This document shows positions 1 through 14,200 of a stretch of DNA of 64,000 nucleotides, piece after piece (position 1 is the first letter of the stretch; each line of letters starts with the position of its first letter). This stretch comes from Trichoplax sp. H2. Lineage: Eukaryota > Placozoa > Uniplacotomia > Trichoplacea. The notes beneath the pieces were generated by a model. The model saw only the letters and a list, made by a program, of their open reading frames with translations. It was not told where the DNA came from and did not search any database. The stretch covers positions 33,737 to 97,736 of the forward strand of contig NOWV01000238.1 of the NCBI GenBank assembly GCA_003344405.1. Reading direction: 5' to 3'. The position numbers and the translations under genes are program-made.

Positions 1-174
1 CAAGAAAATGCATTACATACTAGTAGTACAGTACTCTACTCTACTGTATTACTCTTTGAATAATCGCATGAAATTTGAGGTGCAGACTCCTAGAATAATG
101 TATCATCGTTTAAGCTGTTTACGCTGAGTATCTGAGGAATCGGGGTTATTATGGCTGGGCCTACTGTACAGTCT

Positions 175-205
175 TGCTACAGTACTGTACTGTACTGTAC
201 TGTCA
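175..205. promoter_or_regulatory. GTACTGTAC-type repeat upstream of the GNAT gene
   Basis: A run of overlapping TACTG/CAGTA units lies about 70-95 bases before the ATG at 272. Similar runs sit upstream of several other genes here, so a promoter role is possible. The same motif is also scattered in intergenic DNA, so this is inference only. Confidence 0.35.
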
Positions 206-271
206 CCACCTCGCCACTTTCCCTACAGTAGACCTCGACTGCACTTGCACTCCATCAGGTGCAACATCAAC

Positions 272-703
272 ATGGAAGTTGTTGCTATCAAAGAACCTCA
301 AGATATCATCAAATGCTTTGATGCTTATAAAGAACTTCGACCACACTTAGTAGATGCAGAATCATTTGTTAATCAAGTTATCCAACAACAGAAAGAAGGC
401 TATACCATATGTGCCATTTTCGATCAAGACGATCCCAATGCAGCCGCTGCGGTCATTGGTTATCGTGATATGACCACTCTTGCATGGGGAAAATGTATTT
501 ATATTGATGATTTATCAACGCGTTCTGTTCATCGTCAGAAAGGCTATGGCAGTACACTACTTCAACATGTAAACAAATTAGCCAAACACCAAGGCTATGC
601 CATGCTTCACCTCGATACTGGATACACACGCCATGACGCTCATCGTGTCTATTTACGCAACGGCTTCCAATTTTCTTATCATCATCTTAGCTTGCAATAT
701 TAA
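272..703 (+). CDS. Single-exon GNAT-family N-acetyltransferase
   Basis: This encodes a predicted 143-residue acyltransferase of the GCN5-related (GNAT) fold, which moves an acetyl group from acetyl-CoA to an amine. The substrate cannot be told from sequence. The acetyl-CoA pyrophosphate loop (motif A) is visible as RQKGYGSTLL at residues 88-97, following the strand CIYIDDLSTR. The usual C-terminal motif B reads AHRVYLRNGF at about 123-132. The open frame extends 9 codons upstream but only from a TTG, so the ATG at 272 is preferred. Unlike every other gene in the window it has no intron, and its closest look is to small bacterial GNAT enzymes. It may be a bacterial acquisition or a retro-copy. 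No partner gene is adjacent, and its 5' side carries a GTACTGTAC repeat like that of host genes. Confidence 0.8.
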   Translation: MEVVAIKEPQDIIKCFDAYKELRPHLVDAESFVNQVIQQQKEGYTICAIFDQDDPNAAAAVIGYRDMTTLAWGKCIYIDDLSTRSVHRQKGYGSTLLQHVNKLAKHQGYAMLHLDTGYTRHDAHRVYLRNGFQFSYHHLSLQY

Positions 704-1853
704 CAGTGACAATTCCGCCTCACTAGCTCCATCCATTTCAATAGGATGACAGTAATGCTATACTGAATAATGACAGTCTAGCATACCATTAAAAGAAAAT
801 ACAATTATGGTAATAGCAATATTCATCCACTATTTATCACCATCATAAGATATTGTAAATCTTAATAGTAATCGTCGAAAACTTTCAAAATTGTACACTC
901 TTTCATGAAAAATGACGGATTGACTAGAATTATAGTAAGAATGCGCATGCACGAACTCAAGTTCGATAGGGCCCTTGCTGTCAGAGCAACAAGTAGAGCT
1001 CTCTATTGCTGAGACTGCTGCCAATGATGGATGCACAGTATAATCAGTTCAATTAAAGTAATCTTATTAATTAATCCTCATCGACTGTACGCACGTATTA
1101 CAAATTTCATCGATATGCTATACTTACTGTACCATCCATCTACGTTAGCAGTGAAATCATTGCTATAATGCATACTGAGCACGAAAATAGGTAGAGAGTA
1201 TGCAATAATAAAAATATGTTCTAAACGCATCTTCTGATTCAACTTCAACTCTACCTATTTAATCACGCTGGATATTTCGACATAGTGGTATCAGTGAAAG
1301 TTTATTGAACTGTAATGAAATATAGTATCCAGATCTGTTTTAATAAAGGCTTTATACAATATTGCAATCTGTGGTGATTACCATATTAAATTATTATTCT
1401 TCAAAATATCTATAATGCATCAGCACAGAGGAAAAAGCACCTGTTTTTCTCTTTTACCTCTACGTGCATGAGTTTGGGTTATCTATCTTTCTGTTTATCT
1501 AGAGAGTATCATTACCCTACTGTATAGACATGATTAATTAAACAACATTTTATACATACCATAGCTTTATCCACTTAACATCATATTAAGTATTCATTCT
1601 ACAAATTAGCAATATACAAGCAGTGACACAATTCCATATAGCAAAGATGTAAAAGTTAAAGTAGCTTTAAAAGAATAAAAAGTACAGTACAATAATAGCA
1701 TTATTGCAGTTTCAGAACTCAAAATTAGAATACCATTTTTTATAAAATTTGCAAAAATCAATTAGACAAATAGATGAAATATAAATAAATTTATAGTGAT
1801 CTTTTAGAGACATTTAAATAGCATGTGATCAAAATCGATTATAATTATGCCCT
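704..1853. other. Intergenic, no gene seen
   Basis: AT-rich sequence between the acetyltransferase and the 3' end of the first MFSD11-like gene. The only open frame (830-1036, minus) has no recognisable protein features or splice context. No repeat array was noticed. Confidence 0.6.
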
Positions 1854-4800
1854 TTATAATTCTCGTTTTGCTGCAGAACGTATTTGATACTCAGCGATGA
1901 AGAATGTTATAACACCGACGACACCTACAGCAGCCTAGAATATTTTTTAACATCAGTTATAAGTAATCACATCAAGAAAGGCAAACTGGATCCAATAAGT
2001 AATAGAATATAGCTTGAAAATATGTATAGTAATTAAAAACAGAGATTAAGATACTTACAATAATTATCGTCAGAAGATGTAAAGTTGTTGATACGCTCAA
2101 TAAAAAGAATCCAGCTATTGATAACGATTGTATGAAGGTAAAGACTTCAAACACTAGTGGGCTATTCGATTCAAAAATTTCTCCAAGAATGGAATAGATC
2201 TAAATGCAATAGCAGTAGTAAAAATCTTAAGTAGAACTTCATAGAAGGGTATATCAGGCAAAGAGATTAGATATGCGTGTATACTGGCATACAGTATATG
2301 TAAACTAATATACGGAATTAATCACAAATCGAAAATCTTGCACTGTATCGGCAATGTAGTACGAGTATTTTACCATCGTACTTTACCTGAGAATAAAAAC
2401 AGCTATCACCTAATCCCAAAAAGAAGGCACAGGTAGCAGCCATTAAAAAACTACGCAATTTAGTCAAAGGAAAAGAAAAATAGACAGATGTCAGGGTTAA
2501 TAAATACCATATTTAATGAGATCAAGATTACAGGACTTAAAAAAAGTGTATAGCAAAAGAAGTAAAGATTAACTAACGATAATTATAATTCAAGTATACC
2601 TAGGTTTTCCCCAGAATGCATTTTCATAACTTTCCATGAACGGTGATTTAAAGGGCATATTAAAGTATATAAATGCATATGAAAAAAGATGAAAAAGGAG
2701 ACCAATGCATATTATGGAGATGCGCCCACATAGCTTCTTCTCTCCAGCGATACCAAACAGACTCCCACCTGTGAATAACATATAAATATATATTCTCAAT
2801 ACAATGATCACAGTGTGACTAAGGTATTCCATTACGTTTAGAAAAACCATCAACCAGTATTTCTACTCTTATAATTACATTGCCTAAATATGCATAAGTT
2901 ATAACAGGGATAATTGTACACACGTATAATAAGTATCTTGCATACACACGTTAACAGTATAAAGAAAAACACTAGGTATGAAAAGCTACAAATCACACGA
3001 GCAATTTCTCTTACCAATAATTTCTCCTATCCCTAAAATGATACCCGCTATGCCAATAAATTCATCTGGATTCGCAAACAGCTTGGTATTACCTAGAGGG
3101 TAAGGGTTTTCATATTTTATTAATCTTGTGAAGTATATTAATCACAGTTAGCTGTTCCATATTGAGTAAATATTCAGTTCAAATATAATTTTTATTCATT
3201 CTATAATACCAACCAATGCACGTCATGTATGTAGTACTGTAGAAACCAAATGCAAAGCCTAAATTAAAAAATAAAGAAATGAATTGAAACAAATGCTATT
3301 ACGTAATTCAGTACTTTGATTCTTTGTCCAATGACAAAATTTAAAATCTTACTAATTATAATAATTCTTATTTAATGATTATTAGAAATTACATGATTGT
3401 AAATAATCCCACACATAATTAATAGATTTGATTAACATGGATAACTCTAAAAGACTTCTATTGTAGACTAGTTCGTTGAAATAAAGCCAATATTCAATTG
3501 TTTCATATTACATGCCCACTTGCTCATCAACACTAACCTGTATAAACAAATATAAAAACCAACCAAACAGCGTTCGAGTTGAAGAAAGTCTTCATACTTA
3601 GGTCTACGCAGATTTGACAAGAAGATAACAATAAAGATCTCATTTACTATTTTGAATTATTTATCTGCTTCTTAGTTGATTATGTAAATGAAAATAAAAA
3701 ATCATTTCTATACTGTATTAAAGTAAATATAAACATTCTTACGGAATAATTTAAAGGGATTAAGAATTTTATCCGATAGTGTTTCGGTCCTATAATTATA
3801 ATCATTAAGGATATGATAAATTTATAGTTAGCTTACATAACATTCTATGCATTAACATATAATATTGTGCAGTTAAGTACGTATGCTACGACTTTGGACA
3901 ATACAAAATTGAAAAATAAAATTACTCATCGTCTCCCTTAAGTTGTGCTCTCTGTGTTGTCCGACATAAGAAAAAAGAAGAAAATTATATTGAAGGTTAT
4001 CCCAGTATTAATTTAATTTAAAACGAAGCTTATCTTCATAGTAAGCTTAAATTACAAGTGAACCTAAGATGTGACTAATTTACCTCATCACCCTTTGATT
4101 TCTCTATAAATTTAGTCGGGAAAATAAATAGAAGTAAAACTGAACCGACACCACATGCCACTGCTAAGACAATATAGAGTAATATTCGTTGATTTTGACC
4201 TAGATAATAATGATAAGTCCTCAATAAATTTTTTACAAATAAGTTAATACAGTGTCTATATTAGCATGAAGTATAACTTTAATCGAATGCAAAAAGTTAA
4301 AAAAGAACCAGACCTATTGCCTTGGTACCACTTAGTATCCACACCAAGAATACGTTACCCAATAAACGACTGAAATAGATGGAATATAAAATTAAGATTA
4401 AACGGTAACAAAGAAATTAAACTTTACATCTCTATTCTTACTTGTTTTTTACACAGAGGAAGATTTATTAGTGTCTAACAGTAATTATTTTTTTTATGAT
4501 TGAAATATTTGTAATGTACCTAAATTGCATACAACCCCAAAAGATACGACCATCCCTTTTCGAATGCTTGGTATCAGTACTGGATATCACAATATTAGCT
4601 TGAGCTGTCCAAAGTACTACAAAATAAAAAAGATCCAAGGTGGTTTACACAATGACAGATTTATTCCTTTCACTAAGTATTGATGAAGGTACTCTCAGTA
4701 GTAAAATGATGTTTACCATAATGCATAGTCAAAAACTCATAAATTACAGTACACCAAATCTTAACAAATGCTAATAAATATGCTTGTATAGTTTATATTG

Positions 4801-7015
4801 TGTACGTTGTATTCCATCAGGAAAAAGATGTTATTGTCTTACGTAAATAATTTATTAGAAAGAATAATTCATAAGATTTACAATAATAAAATCATCAAAC
4901 GTGTTCGTCAAATTAAGGTAAACTATAGTCATTGAAAATCAAATCTGTTTGTAAATATATTGAGATAAAAGATGCACGTGAACCCTACCTCCACCGGCAA
5001 GTCCAGTGAGTGCGGCTGCAATATAGATAGTTTCAATGAACGGGTAGATAAACGAGACCATGTAAAAACTAACACGCGAATATAAATATACAAACAAGAA
5101 ATATAATAAACTCGATAGAACACTTTAATCTATTAATGTTAATCACTCATTAGTGACTCATATTCGATGTTGTTTTCATCTATGTCAGAATTATTAAGTT
5201 GCCACTACACTGAAAAATTTTTAGATAGAGTAATATTTTATTTCATTTCATACTAAACTGGTAGTTATGAGATATAAAGCACTTTACAGCATTATTTTGC
5301 TTATGAAATCATATCAAATTACTGTATATACTGTACGGTAGACAAGAGAAGAAAGTACTACTGGACTTTCATGCGAACTTTACACTGCTTATTAAAGAAA
5401 ATATAAGTGATACTGGATAAGAATTATTTTATGTTTTTCAATATCTGTATGTGAATAGTAGTACTTAAAGTGTAGCTAGTTCGAATTCTGATCAATGACT
5501 ACCTCTACCTCTACACAGTAACCTTGTCGATATCACTATTTACACTTCGATTTAACAACTAACAAGCTCTCTTAGAATTATCGTTTTATATGTATATCAA
5601 ATTTTACGTTATGCAAGATATTGAATTCGATAGCCTTGGCTCTTAACTCACCAATAGCAAGCTCCAGCAATTAGACAACTTAATTTAATACCAAGAAAAT
5701 CCGTAATAATTGGTCCAAACCACTTGGATATTGCGAATATTCCGTATAAAATAGCTAAACTGTAATGGCGCAGGAGAAAAAACGATTTACATTTTTATCT
5801 CAAATGTACTGGCTTAGTGTATCATATTATCTTTCTTGCTAATGAAAATAACTATATAATACTAATCTACAATCATTAAATGACATTAAATCATCGCATA
5901 AATGTCAGACTAATGTTGTAATAAGATAGTAATGCTTTACAATATTTTTTATAAAAGTATTCTATAACATAAGTAAATAGTATAAGAACTGATGGATAGG
6001 CTATCGGTAACTTGTCGGTAGTGTTTTATACTGATCCGTATAAGGAAAATTTTGAAGTTTTAATTCTAACTTTGTAGTAATGCCGTAGTAACGTTTAATT
6101 AAAAACTGCGTTTACCTACAATAACTATATGATATCATCAAAAGAAGAAGTAGAAGGCTATTGAATATAATATAGTTGAAATGAATGGATAATTAAATAA
6201 TCTTAATTTATTGCTAGTAAATATAAAATAGTAATCGCTCTTGGTCTATAGCGATTAACGTTAATGTTAATAAATCGTTGGATAAAATCCTCGTTATAAG
6301 AACAGCTACCTTAACTTATCTTCTAAAATAATTACTATCATGCATGTATCAGAAAGCTCTGGATTGGGGTGGCCAATTAGTAGTTAGCTTACAAATAAAT
6401 CAGATCATATCAGTAATTCTTACATCGGATAGAATTACTCGTGCATTTATTAAAGTATAACTTCAGCTGTTTAATAGTACGGTGGTAATTATTCTTTGAA
6501 TGTTATTTTGAATGAAAAAATTAAAATTCGTAGTAATTGGCAAAGTACTTATAAAAGAAAAGTTTTGGCCATTATTTGTTAGAGTTGCTTAATTTGCAAT
6601 ATTAATTTATTTCTAAAACTATCATCTCTTACCTATTATAGCCTTGGGCTAAGATAAAAATTATATTGGATACCGATATAGATTGAAAAAATAGAAAGTT
6701 AGTCGGAACAATCAATAATCAAATATTGTTAGATTGACGATTTATAAAATGCAAATTACAGTAAATAAACATAACATGTTATGCGAATTTGATTAGTATA
6801 CTGAATTCGGGAATAAGATAGAGCTTATTTAATAATTAGTTTCAAACTATATCCATAGCTAATAAAATCATAGAAATTAATGTAATGGATTATCATTATT
6901 AACTGATGACGGGATACTAATATATACTCATAAATAAGTATACAACGATAAGCTTACCTTTAAATTCGATGCCGTCTTTATGAGCTGCTTGACGGTAAGT
7001 TATTGTTACTCTTTG
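1854..7015 (-). CDS. Divergent MFSD11/UNC93-like membrane protein (copy A), multi-exon, 5' end not found
   Basis: A major-facilitator-type integral membrane protein of the UNC93/MFSD11 family; transport activity of the family is not established. Exons read from the minus strand include a 58-nt exon (6958-7015) coding QRVTITYRQAA..., a 16-nt microexon (6633-6648) coding QGYN, an exon near 5640-5760 coding LAILYGIFAISKWFGP, one near 3010-3110 coding GIAGIILGIGEIIG, and one near 2600-2770 coding GGSLFGIAGEKKLCGR. The last exon ends ITFFIAEYQIRSAAKREL with stop at 1854-1856. Exon order and boundaries parallel copy B at 27.3-30.4 kb. It is the more divergent copy: the conserved family segment SEDSAPAFA(I/L)FKF is replaced by ESNSPLVFEVFTF. 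Frames stay open at consensus splice sites, so it does not look dead. The exon for the start methionine and first membrane segment was not found. Confidence 0.8.
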
Positions 7016-8886
7016 CTAAATTTTAATATATTAATTATATGTTATTAAAGACGATGAGAACAAATAATTGAAATACTTCTTATATTAACGTATTTTAAAT
7101 ATTGCTATGGCTTAATAGTCAATTTATATGTAAGGGTTTCATTTTAGTTCTTAAATTTCTTGACAAATAGGGTCATCACTAGATGACTTAAATTCTGATG
7201 GTTAATTATAGTATTAGGAATCGATGATCTCCTCGATACAAAATTACGCTATCGTATGATACTATACTTCATGAAGCGGTGATGTTAGTTAGCTTATGCT
7301 ATAACAATCCGTTATAATCACTCTTTTATTTGTATAAGTAGTTGGTGTTTGTTTCCATACCCCACTGGACTATAGTAAATTCCCCAGGGGGTTTACGAAC
7401 GACGTAGCGGGCATGAAGAAAAATGAAAAACGTTGACGGTAAAATAAAGGTTTGAAAGTTTTTTCTTGAAATATATCTGTTTAATGTAGCTATAAAATCA
7501 GTAAAATAACTTTAAATTAAGTTGGAATAGTAATATTTATAAGTCTAGATAAATTTCGAACAAGATATAAAATTGAATCGCTGCTTTTCGTGCTAGTTGC
7601 TTAAGTTAGGTGTGGATATTTGACAAATGGCTTCAGGTTCTTAAATTAATGGGAAACGTTGGGGCTATCAAATAAAAAGATTGCTTAACAAGCCGTGGTT
7701 ATGACATTAAAGAAGACGGAAGTCGAGAATTTATTCATTAATTTGAGAAAAGAGTATGCAATCAAGGATACCATTAAGAAATAAGCAACAACTATTAGTG
7801 ATAGGAAATAGAATGAATGATCACTAATGACCGTTGACTATCCTAAATTTATAGAAGTATCTATTTGGTGTATTTTGATATGATAAGCCGTCAATGGATA
7901 TCTAGTGATAGAAATAGAGTGGAATATTTTGAGAGGCTACTATCGTTGTTAGAAATGGCATTTAACTGATTATTTTTGTTTTTAAGTAGACGGCGTGAAT
8001 TAATTGAAACTCGGATCAATACAAACTATATTGAATAGTTACAGGCATATTATTTTGTGTTATTTTCTTGTGAACTTAACTAAGCACTATCAACATGTTT
8101 GCCAAATGAGAAAATTTGGATCGTTACCTAACATCATTTTAGGTTGATTTACGATATTCATAACAGTAATGTAAGTCATCATACTATCAAAGATTGATTA
8201 AGAATATAAATTACAGTGATTGTACACCAGTAGAAGATCGATTTAATTCGGAAAAATACTAGGCCTAAGTTATGGTGCTAACGTTGATAATTGAATTAAA
8301 AGTAGGGTATAAGGATTAATACGACGATGGCTACCTTACCTCAATTTCTAGGCATACTTTAAACGACGCAAAGATTAACATAAAAGAGAAGCTAAGTAAG
8401 AGAATATTGGAAATCCCGAGATAGCCCATAATTTCAACGTTTATGAACGCTCAAGGAAGCAAATCAGTTGAGCCAGACGAAATTGGTTAATTTAATTTTC
8501 AATCTAATTTTGGTAGTGATATCAACGAACGTTAGAGTATATAGTAGTCTCGAGATGATGGAGTAGAATAGATAATTGTACTGTATATTAAGAAATAATA
8601 AGAGTATGAGTCGTATATCTTATTTTACATTGAATTAGCTAGAACTGTATTATAGAACGTTGTATTTAGTCATCCAATAATTAGATATTGGCAATTCTCA
8701 ATGGGGATGTCTATTATTCTAAATTGAATAGATGATCGTATTTGATGAAGGGATTGGCAATATATTATACATTAGACATTCATATTGATATAAAGACATT
8801 GAACAATAGTTGCTGATAGAATAATATGGCTATTCAAGGCGTTTTAGAATAGATGAATTACATGATTGGGCAGTTATTTTATATCC

Positions 8887-8992
8887 TGCCGAGGTAGGAT
8901 AGAGATATTGTAGAAGAAAAGTACCTGTGGGCTTAGGTTGCCGAGGTAGGATAGAGATATTGTGACAGAAAAGTACCTGTGGGCTTAGGTTG
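8887..8992 (+). repeat. 52-bp tandem duplication, two copies
   Basis: The block beginning ccgaggtaggatagagatat and ending gtgggcttaggttg occurs twice in direct succession with a 52-base offset. The only differences are a few bases in the middle (gtagaag versus gtgacag). The near identity suggests a recent event. Confidence 0.9.
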
Positions 8993-10559
8993 GACGAATA
9001 GTGATGTTATTGGAAGGCGTCGACGATGTACATATGAACTATTATGGAAAGTTGATGGTGTAATATGATAGCGAGTTAACAGAGAATAAAATAGGTGATA
9101 TTTAGCTTGAGTTAAATACTGTATAATTAGATGAGAGTAAAGTATTATGGCTAAAAGTAGCTGAAATAGTATTGGTCTGTGATTGTAGGCATGATCTACC
9201 ATATTGTCAAGCACACACTGTATTGTAATAACAGTAAATTGCGAAGTCATCTAAATTAACTCGCAGCACTTGCATTATCCATCAGCGTCAATATTGTCGT
9301 TGTCATGTTAATAATAACTGCGATGACAATTACAAAATGGTGAGCAAGCCAGCAAGGATGGATAAATTTAGAAATGATATAGGCGTCATTGCCATTTTCT
9401 AGATAGTACAAAGTCGTTTTCTATTTTGACGACTAGTATGTACAACAGCACGGATTGTATAAGCTTAACACTTGTATATTACACGCTCAGGGATACTTTG
9501 TCACGAGTTGATTTTATCTACTCGTATATCATGATCTTAATGGATGCTATTGGTATGTTCGTAAGTAACTTTAGCATAGGCAATAGCTACGAGGGAACCC
9601 GTTAACAATCATAATAATGACATAGGCAATGATGTTGCATACTTGTTGATTTTAAGCGCAAGATGTAGTACAATTTTATAATACTATGCCATTTTACGGA
9701 GATTTCAATTCTTGTTCTATCTACAGTGCAATAATTATGCAATACGAGCGTTGTATTAGTACAGAGAATTCTTGAAGATAATTCAAGAAAGAGATTGCGG
9801 ATTCAACATGTTTCTCTCCAACAATTTAGCAGTTGGAAACTGTTAGGAAATGATCGATCACCCTATTGCTTCCACTCGGAGCAGGTCATCGGCTAGTTCA
9901 ATGGTTCAGTGTCATGGATTAGGTTATACTCGTATTAAAAATAAATAATTAACTTCCCTTTCTATATATATATAATATAATTAAAAGATCCAGCAGTTTT
10001 GCAAACGGTGATTTTTGAAATGCAGTATACTGTTCCAATCTTGAAAATTGACGGTATTTACTTATGATAACATCGTATACAGTGGAGGGCGAATTGAACG
10101 ATATAAGATTAATTTATAACAATGAATAGATTCGCCAAACTAAGATATAAACGTGCAGTAAGATATTCGTTATACTGCCTAATATCATCCTGCATTAATC
10201 TCCATGTGTTGTTCACGCTACAAAGTCTTTTTCAGCACTGTACCCTCCCTCATGCAGTGAAATCGGCGCGATTGATCAATTCCATTCATTTTATTCTAAC
10301 TAGAAATATCGATTTTACACTTTAATCACTGTAATAGAGATCTTCAAGATGAAAGCTACAAGGACTATTAAAAAGAAAGAGAGGGACAGGAAACGGTGGT
10401 TCAATATACACAAAATGTGGGGGCCGACTATTTTGTTGGCCATTTCAAGTGAAATGCCTATCTGAAACGATGCACTATACTGTACTGTCCATGATGGTCA
10501 CCTCCATTTTTAGCTACTTGGTTTGTTATTAATTTGGTTTTGGATCAGTACAGTAGTAG

Positions 10560-10880
10560 TATACGGTTTCAATATGAAGCATACACTGTCGACGATTGTC
10601 ATCCAGCTGCTGGGTTGGTTTTGTCATGGTTCTTTTCAAGATTCGTTCAGATGATGAATTGGGATAATGCACCAAGTCTGTAATCATCGAAACGAATCTT
10701 CAAGGTTTCAGCTTGAAGCGATAGACTGTCCATCAGGGATTAGTCGAAGTAGTCGCTGTGTTCGCGATAGTCAGCTGCTCGGTTAGGTTTCGTTTTGCCA
10801 TGTTTCTCTTAAGATTGATTCAGCGGATCGGGATAATGCACTAAGTAAATGATCATGTCAACAAATCTTCAAGGAAATGA
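10560..10880 (+). repeat. Diverged tandem duplication upstream of eIF3L
   Basis: Two blocks about 170 bases apart share an ordered series of words: tttca..tgaagc, tcagctgct, ggttttg/ggtttcg, caagattcgttcag/taagattgattcag, gggataatgcac and aatcttcaagg. They are clearly related but have drifted, so this is an older duplication than the one at 8.9 kb. Confidence 0.7.
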
Positions 10881-11104
10881 GCTGCTGCTGGATTGGATTG
10901 CTTTTGCAATGTTGTTCCTACAGCAGTTTATGCTTTTCTACAGGGTCGTATGGCCGATTTGAGTGTGTTTCAGTACTAGCATGGCCAGGAAAAATGATCG
11001 GCGGCCATATTCTTCTTCTTTTGCACTCCATAGCCTTGTCCTTCTCTCCGTCCAGTCTAGTCCCTCCTCAAGAGACAAGAGGAGAATTAAAATCCATAGT
11101 AAGA

Positions 11105-11163
11105 GTACTGTACGGCTCGAGTGGATCGAGTATGCTATTTACTATGGAATCAATGTACTGTAT
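11105..11163. promoter_or_regulatory. GTACTGTA motifs upstream of eIF3L
   Basis: Two copies of gtactgta (near 11106 and 11156) lie within about 115 bases of the eIF3L start codon. Assigned as a possible promoter element only because the same word recurs before other starts in the window. Confidence 0.3.
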
Positions 11164-11218
11164 CGTAGGTGTTGTACTACTAGACTGGCAGTCGACGACA
11201 GAGGACACGCAAAGCAGC

Positions 11219-14200
11219 ATGGCCAGCCAAGATCAAGGAATTTATACGGCCGCCGAGGAATTTGTTGGCGCTCAAGTAAGTCAATTAATCGATTACTTTT
11301 AATCTTGTACAATCAAATTGGGATAGAATAATATGGACTATAGATTGTCTAAGATACAAGTACCACTTGTAGCTTAATATTATACAGTTTCAATCTTGGA
11401 AATGGGGATTGTACTAACTGCAAATTTCTTCATCTTGTATCTATTATAATCTTGCTTGTCCAGCTTGATTCATTACCACCAACATTTACTGCTAGTTCCG
11501 ATTATGATGGAGGCATCATTGATGGTAGGTAGTATTGGTTATGATTATTATAACGTAATAACTCATTTGTAATGGAGTCTGCTATATCCTGATAAAATGA
11601 TCACTTTTAGCAGCCAATACTATACACTCGACAACATTATGTGCGATTGAAAATGTCTTCTAATTCAGACAGCAGTCTTAGGACTCGCACATCAGTCAAT
11701 TTTACTGCACTATTTCGCTAGTAGACTATTGAGATCCAACAATTTAGATACAAACTTGATATTGTTTATTGTAGAAATCATCAATGACGTACGTAAACTA
11801 AGATTTGGCAAATTATCGATACAGTATAGGGTAGAGTATACAGAGTTATGTGATCTCCTCATCAATCATGTCCATTATCTATCTTGACTGTACAGTATAC
11901 TATACTCGTATTTGTAAAATTCGGTGATGGTTTGCTTGCATGCTTAGAATTCACCGCAGCCGACACAGTAAAAATGGCATAGCGTAGTATAATTTGAAGT
12001 AATAGAGTGTGTTATACAGCTGCTATGCTCCAGTATTTTTACTTCCATTTATGTTGTATTGTCTATTTCGGTAACGAGATGGTAGCTTCGATATAGCACT
12101 GAAACTCTTGAATTGGCTTACTTGTAATTTATCAGCCAAAAACGATATAGAATGGGACAAATTTTGTAATACGTATCAGTCTTGTGTAGATTTACGAAAG
12201 TGCATTATGATAATGCATGCCATATCCTTTTACCTCTTACATCATTCCCCAAGTCGTACATGATTGATGATTGTAATACAATAACTTCCCATCACTTTTT
12301 ATTCAACTTTCATGTTATACTGTACAACCACAGCGATGTTCTACCCTGTAGAATACTTCGCATTTGAAATGGAATAACTAATAATAATAGGGTCTTTGGA
12401 GATACTGTAAATTTGATTAGCTTGTCGTGCATGCTATTAGGATGCTGTGAAATTGCATCATGTTGAACGCGAGATCTAGTGTTTTCACTTGGTATCATGA
12501 TAGACGACATGTTGTCATACTTACCAAAGACATAATATTTTCTTCACTTGCCGTGACCACTTGTAGATTATGAAGAACAGCCCACTACCAACGTAAATCA
12601 AACTTATGGAGTTCCTGAATTCGTGAAAAACTTTATTCGATCTCTTTATAGAGCCTTCACGGAAAGAGTAAGTTTAGTTTCAACTTGAATTAAGCACCAT
12701 ATTCTAATAGATAATACTGCAATGATACGTCGGTAACTGCTACTTTGACGCACCGATTGTTAGAATAAAATAAAAATAATCTGGTCTAATATCTAGCTTA
12801 TAGGGGAATAATATTGCTAGTGTAGACTACTGTTACATGTTAATCATGCTCAAATTCTACATAGTTATGTTGATATACGGTATGCGTGTCCATTAAAAAA
12901 CAACTAGATTATCATGGCACTATAATAACTATTTACCATTAATATTGACAATCTAGCGAGTTGATGAAATGCAGATACTATGCGAAGCTGGGTAAGAAAG
13001 GAGTCTTAATTTTGCATCTAGCGTGACCGGTAGAAGTGCATAAATTTAATTTAAAGTTCTGTCTATGTACTTTCTCAATTTATACTAGTTTCATTAAGAT
13101 CACGGAACGTGCATTTAGCAAATCGGCGTGGCCCGATGCTGACAGAATTGCTCCACTTGTTAATAACGGTGAGGGAACAATCGACGTGGTTAGCACTTTG
13201 TGTATTCAGCTCTTTGATTCAATGGGCGTATTCATCATTTGTCATGCACGACTAGAATAATAAATTAGATAAAGTCACTTTATGGAACCTTTTCGTTGGA
13301 AAATTTTACTAATATCTCCTATCCCTAAATACTAGACGAAATTTTCCTAATCTTTTACAAGGAGCTTTGCTTTCGTCATATTTATGATAAGTTGCAGGTA
13401 CAGTAACGCTATTCCACGTGCATATATATTATCTACGTTTGAATCATTGTTAATATTGACAAGCAATGAAAGCTGATTAATTTTCTTACGACCCTAATAT
13501 CGACGCGCATCTGCTCCATTATGTGCTCGTATGATGGTGTTTCGATAGATATTTATGTTTTAAATCTTCTAACTTGTATTTACATTAATTTTTAATATAG
13601 CCTACACTGGATCAAAGATTTGAATCTTACTACAACTACTGCAATTTATTCAACTGTATTCTAAGTAAGCATCAACTACTCTATTGTACTTATGATACAG
13701 TTACATAAATAACTACATTTGCCGATGCTACAATTATAATTACTTATCTTGAGTACCTTCTATATATTTATAGTAATACTTAAAAAAAAATACGGTAACC
13801 AATTCCAACATTTTAAGATTTTCAAGTAGTTTCTACGGTAGTAATTGCTAATCATATTATCCTTAAATAACCTTATCGTAAAAATTAATTTCATAGGTGC
13901 CAAAGCTCCGGTACGTCTTGAGTTACCTCATCAATGGTTATGGAATATTATAGATGAATTTATATATCAGGTAATGACGGAATGATAGTAAGTAGTAGAG
14001 CGTGTAGCTAGCGCTAACCCAAAATTATAACAAATGACGATGTATGCCTTCATTTATTTTCTATTGTAGTTTCAATCGTTTAGCCTTTATCGTTATAAGT
14101 TAAAGCATAAGCAGGAAAATGATTTAGCAATGCTACGCGACCACCCTAAGGTAGGAAATAATTCTTTTATTGCAAATTTGGCCCGATTCAGTTGTTATGC

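Larger units (their letters stand above)
7016..11104. other. Intergenic stretch between divergent MFSD11-like copy A and eIF3L
   Basis: About 4 kb without a convincing gene. The missing first exon of MFSD11-like copy A should lie here, but I could not recognise it. Two small duplications (8887-8992 and about 10560-10880) are listed separately. Open frames at 8933-9250 (minus) and 10122-10325 (plus) look like chance. Confidence 0.5.

Noticed and set aside
10877-11331. 141- and 122-codon frames upstream of eIF3L
   Set aside because: One of them runs into eIF3L exon 1, but its upstream part has no conserved sequence; the conserved start is the ATG at 11219.
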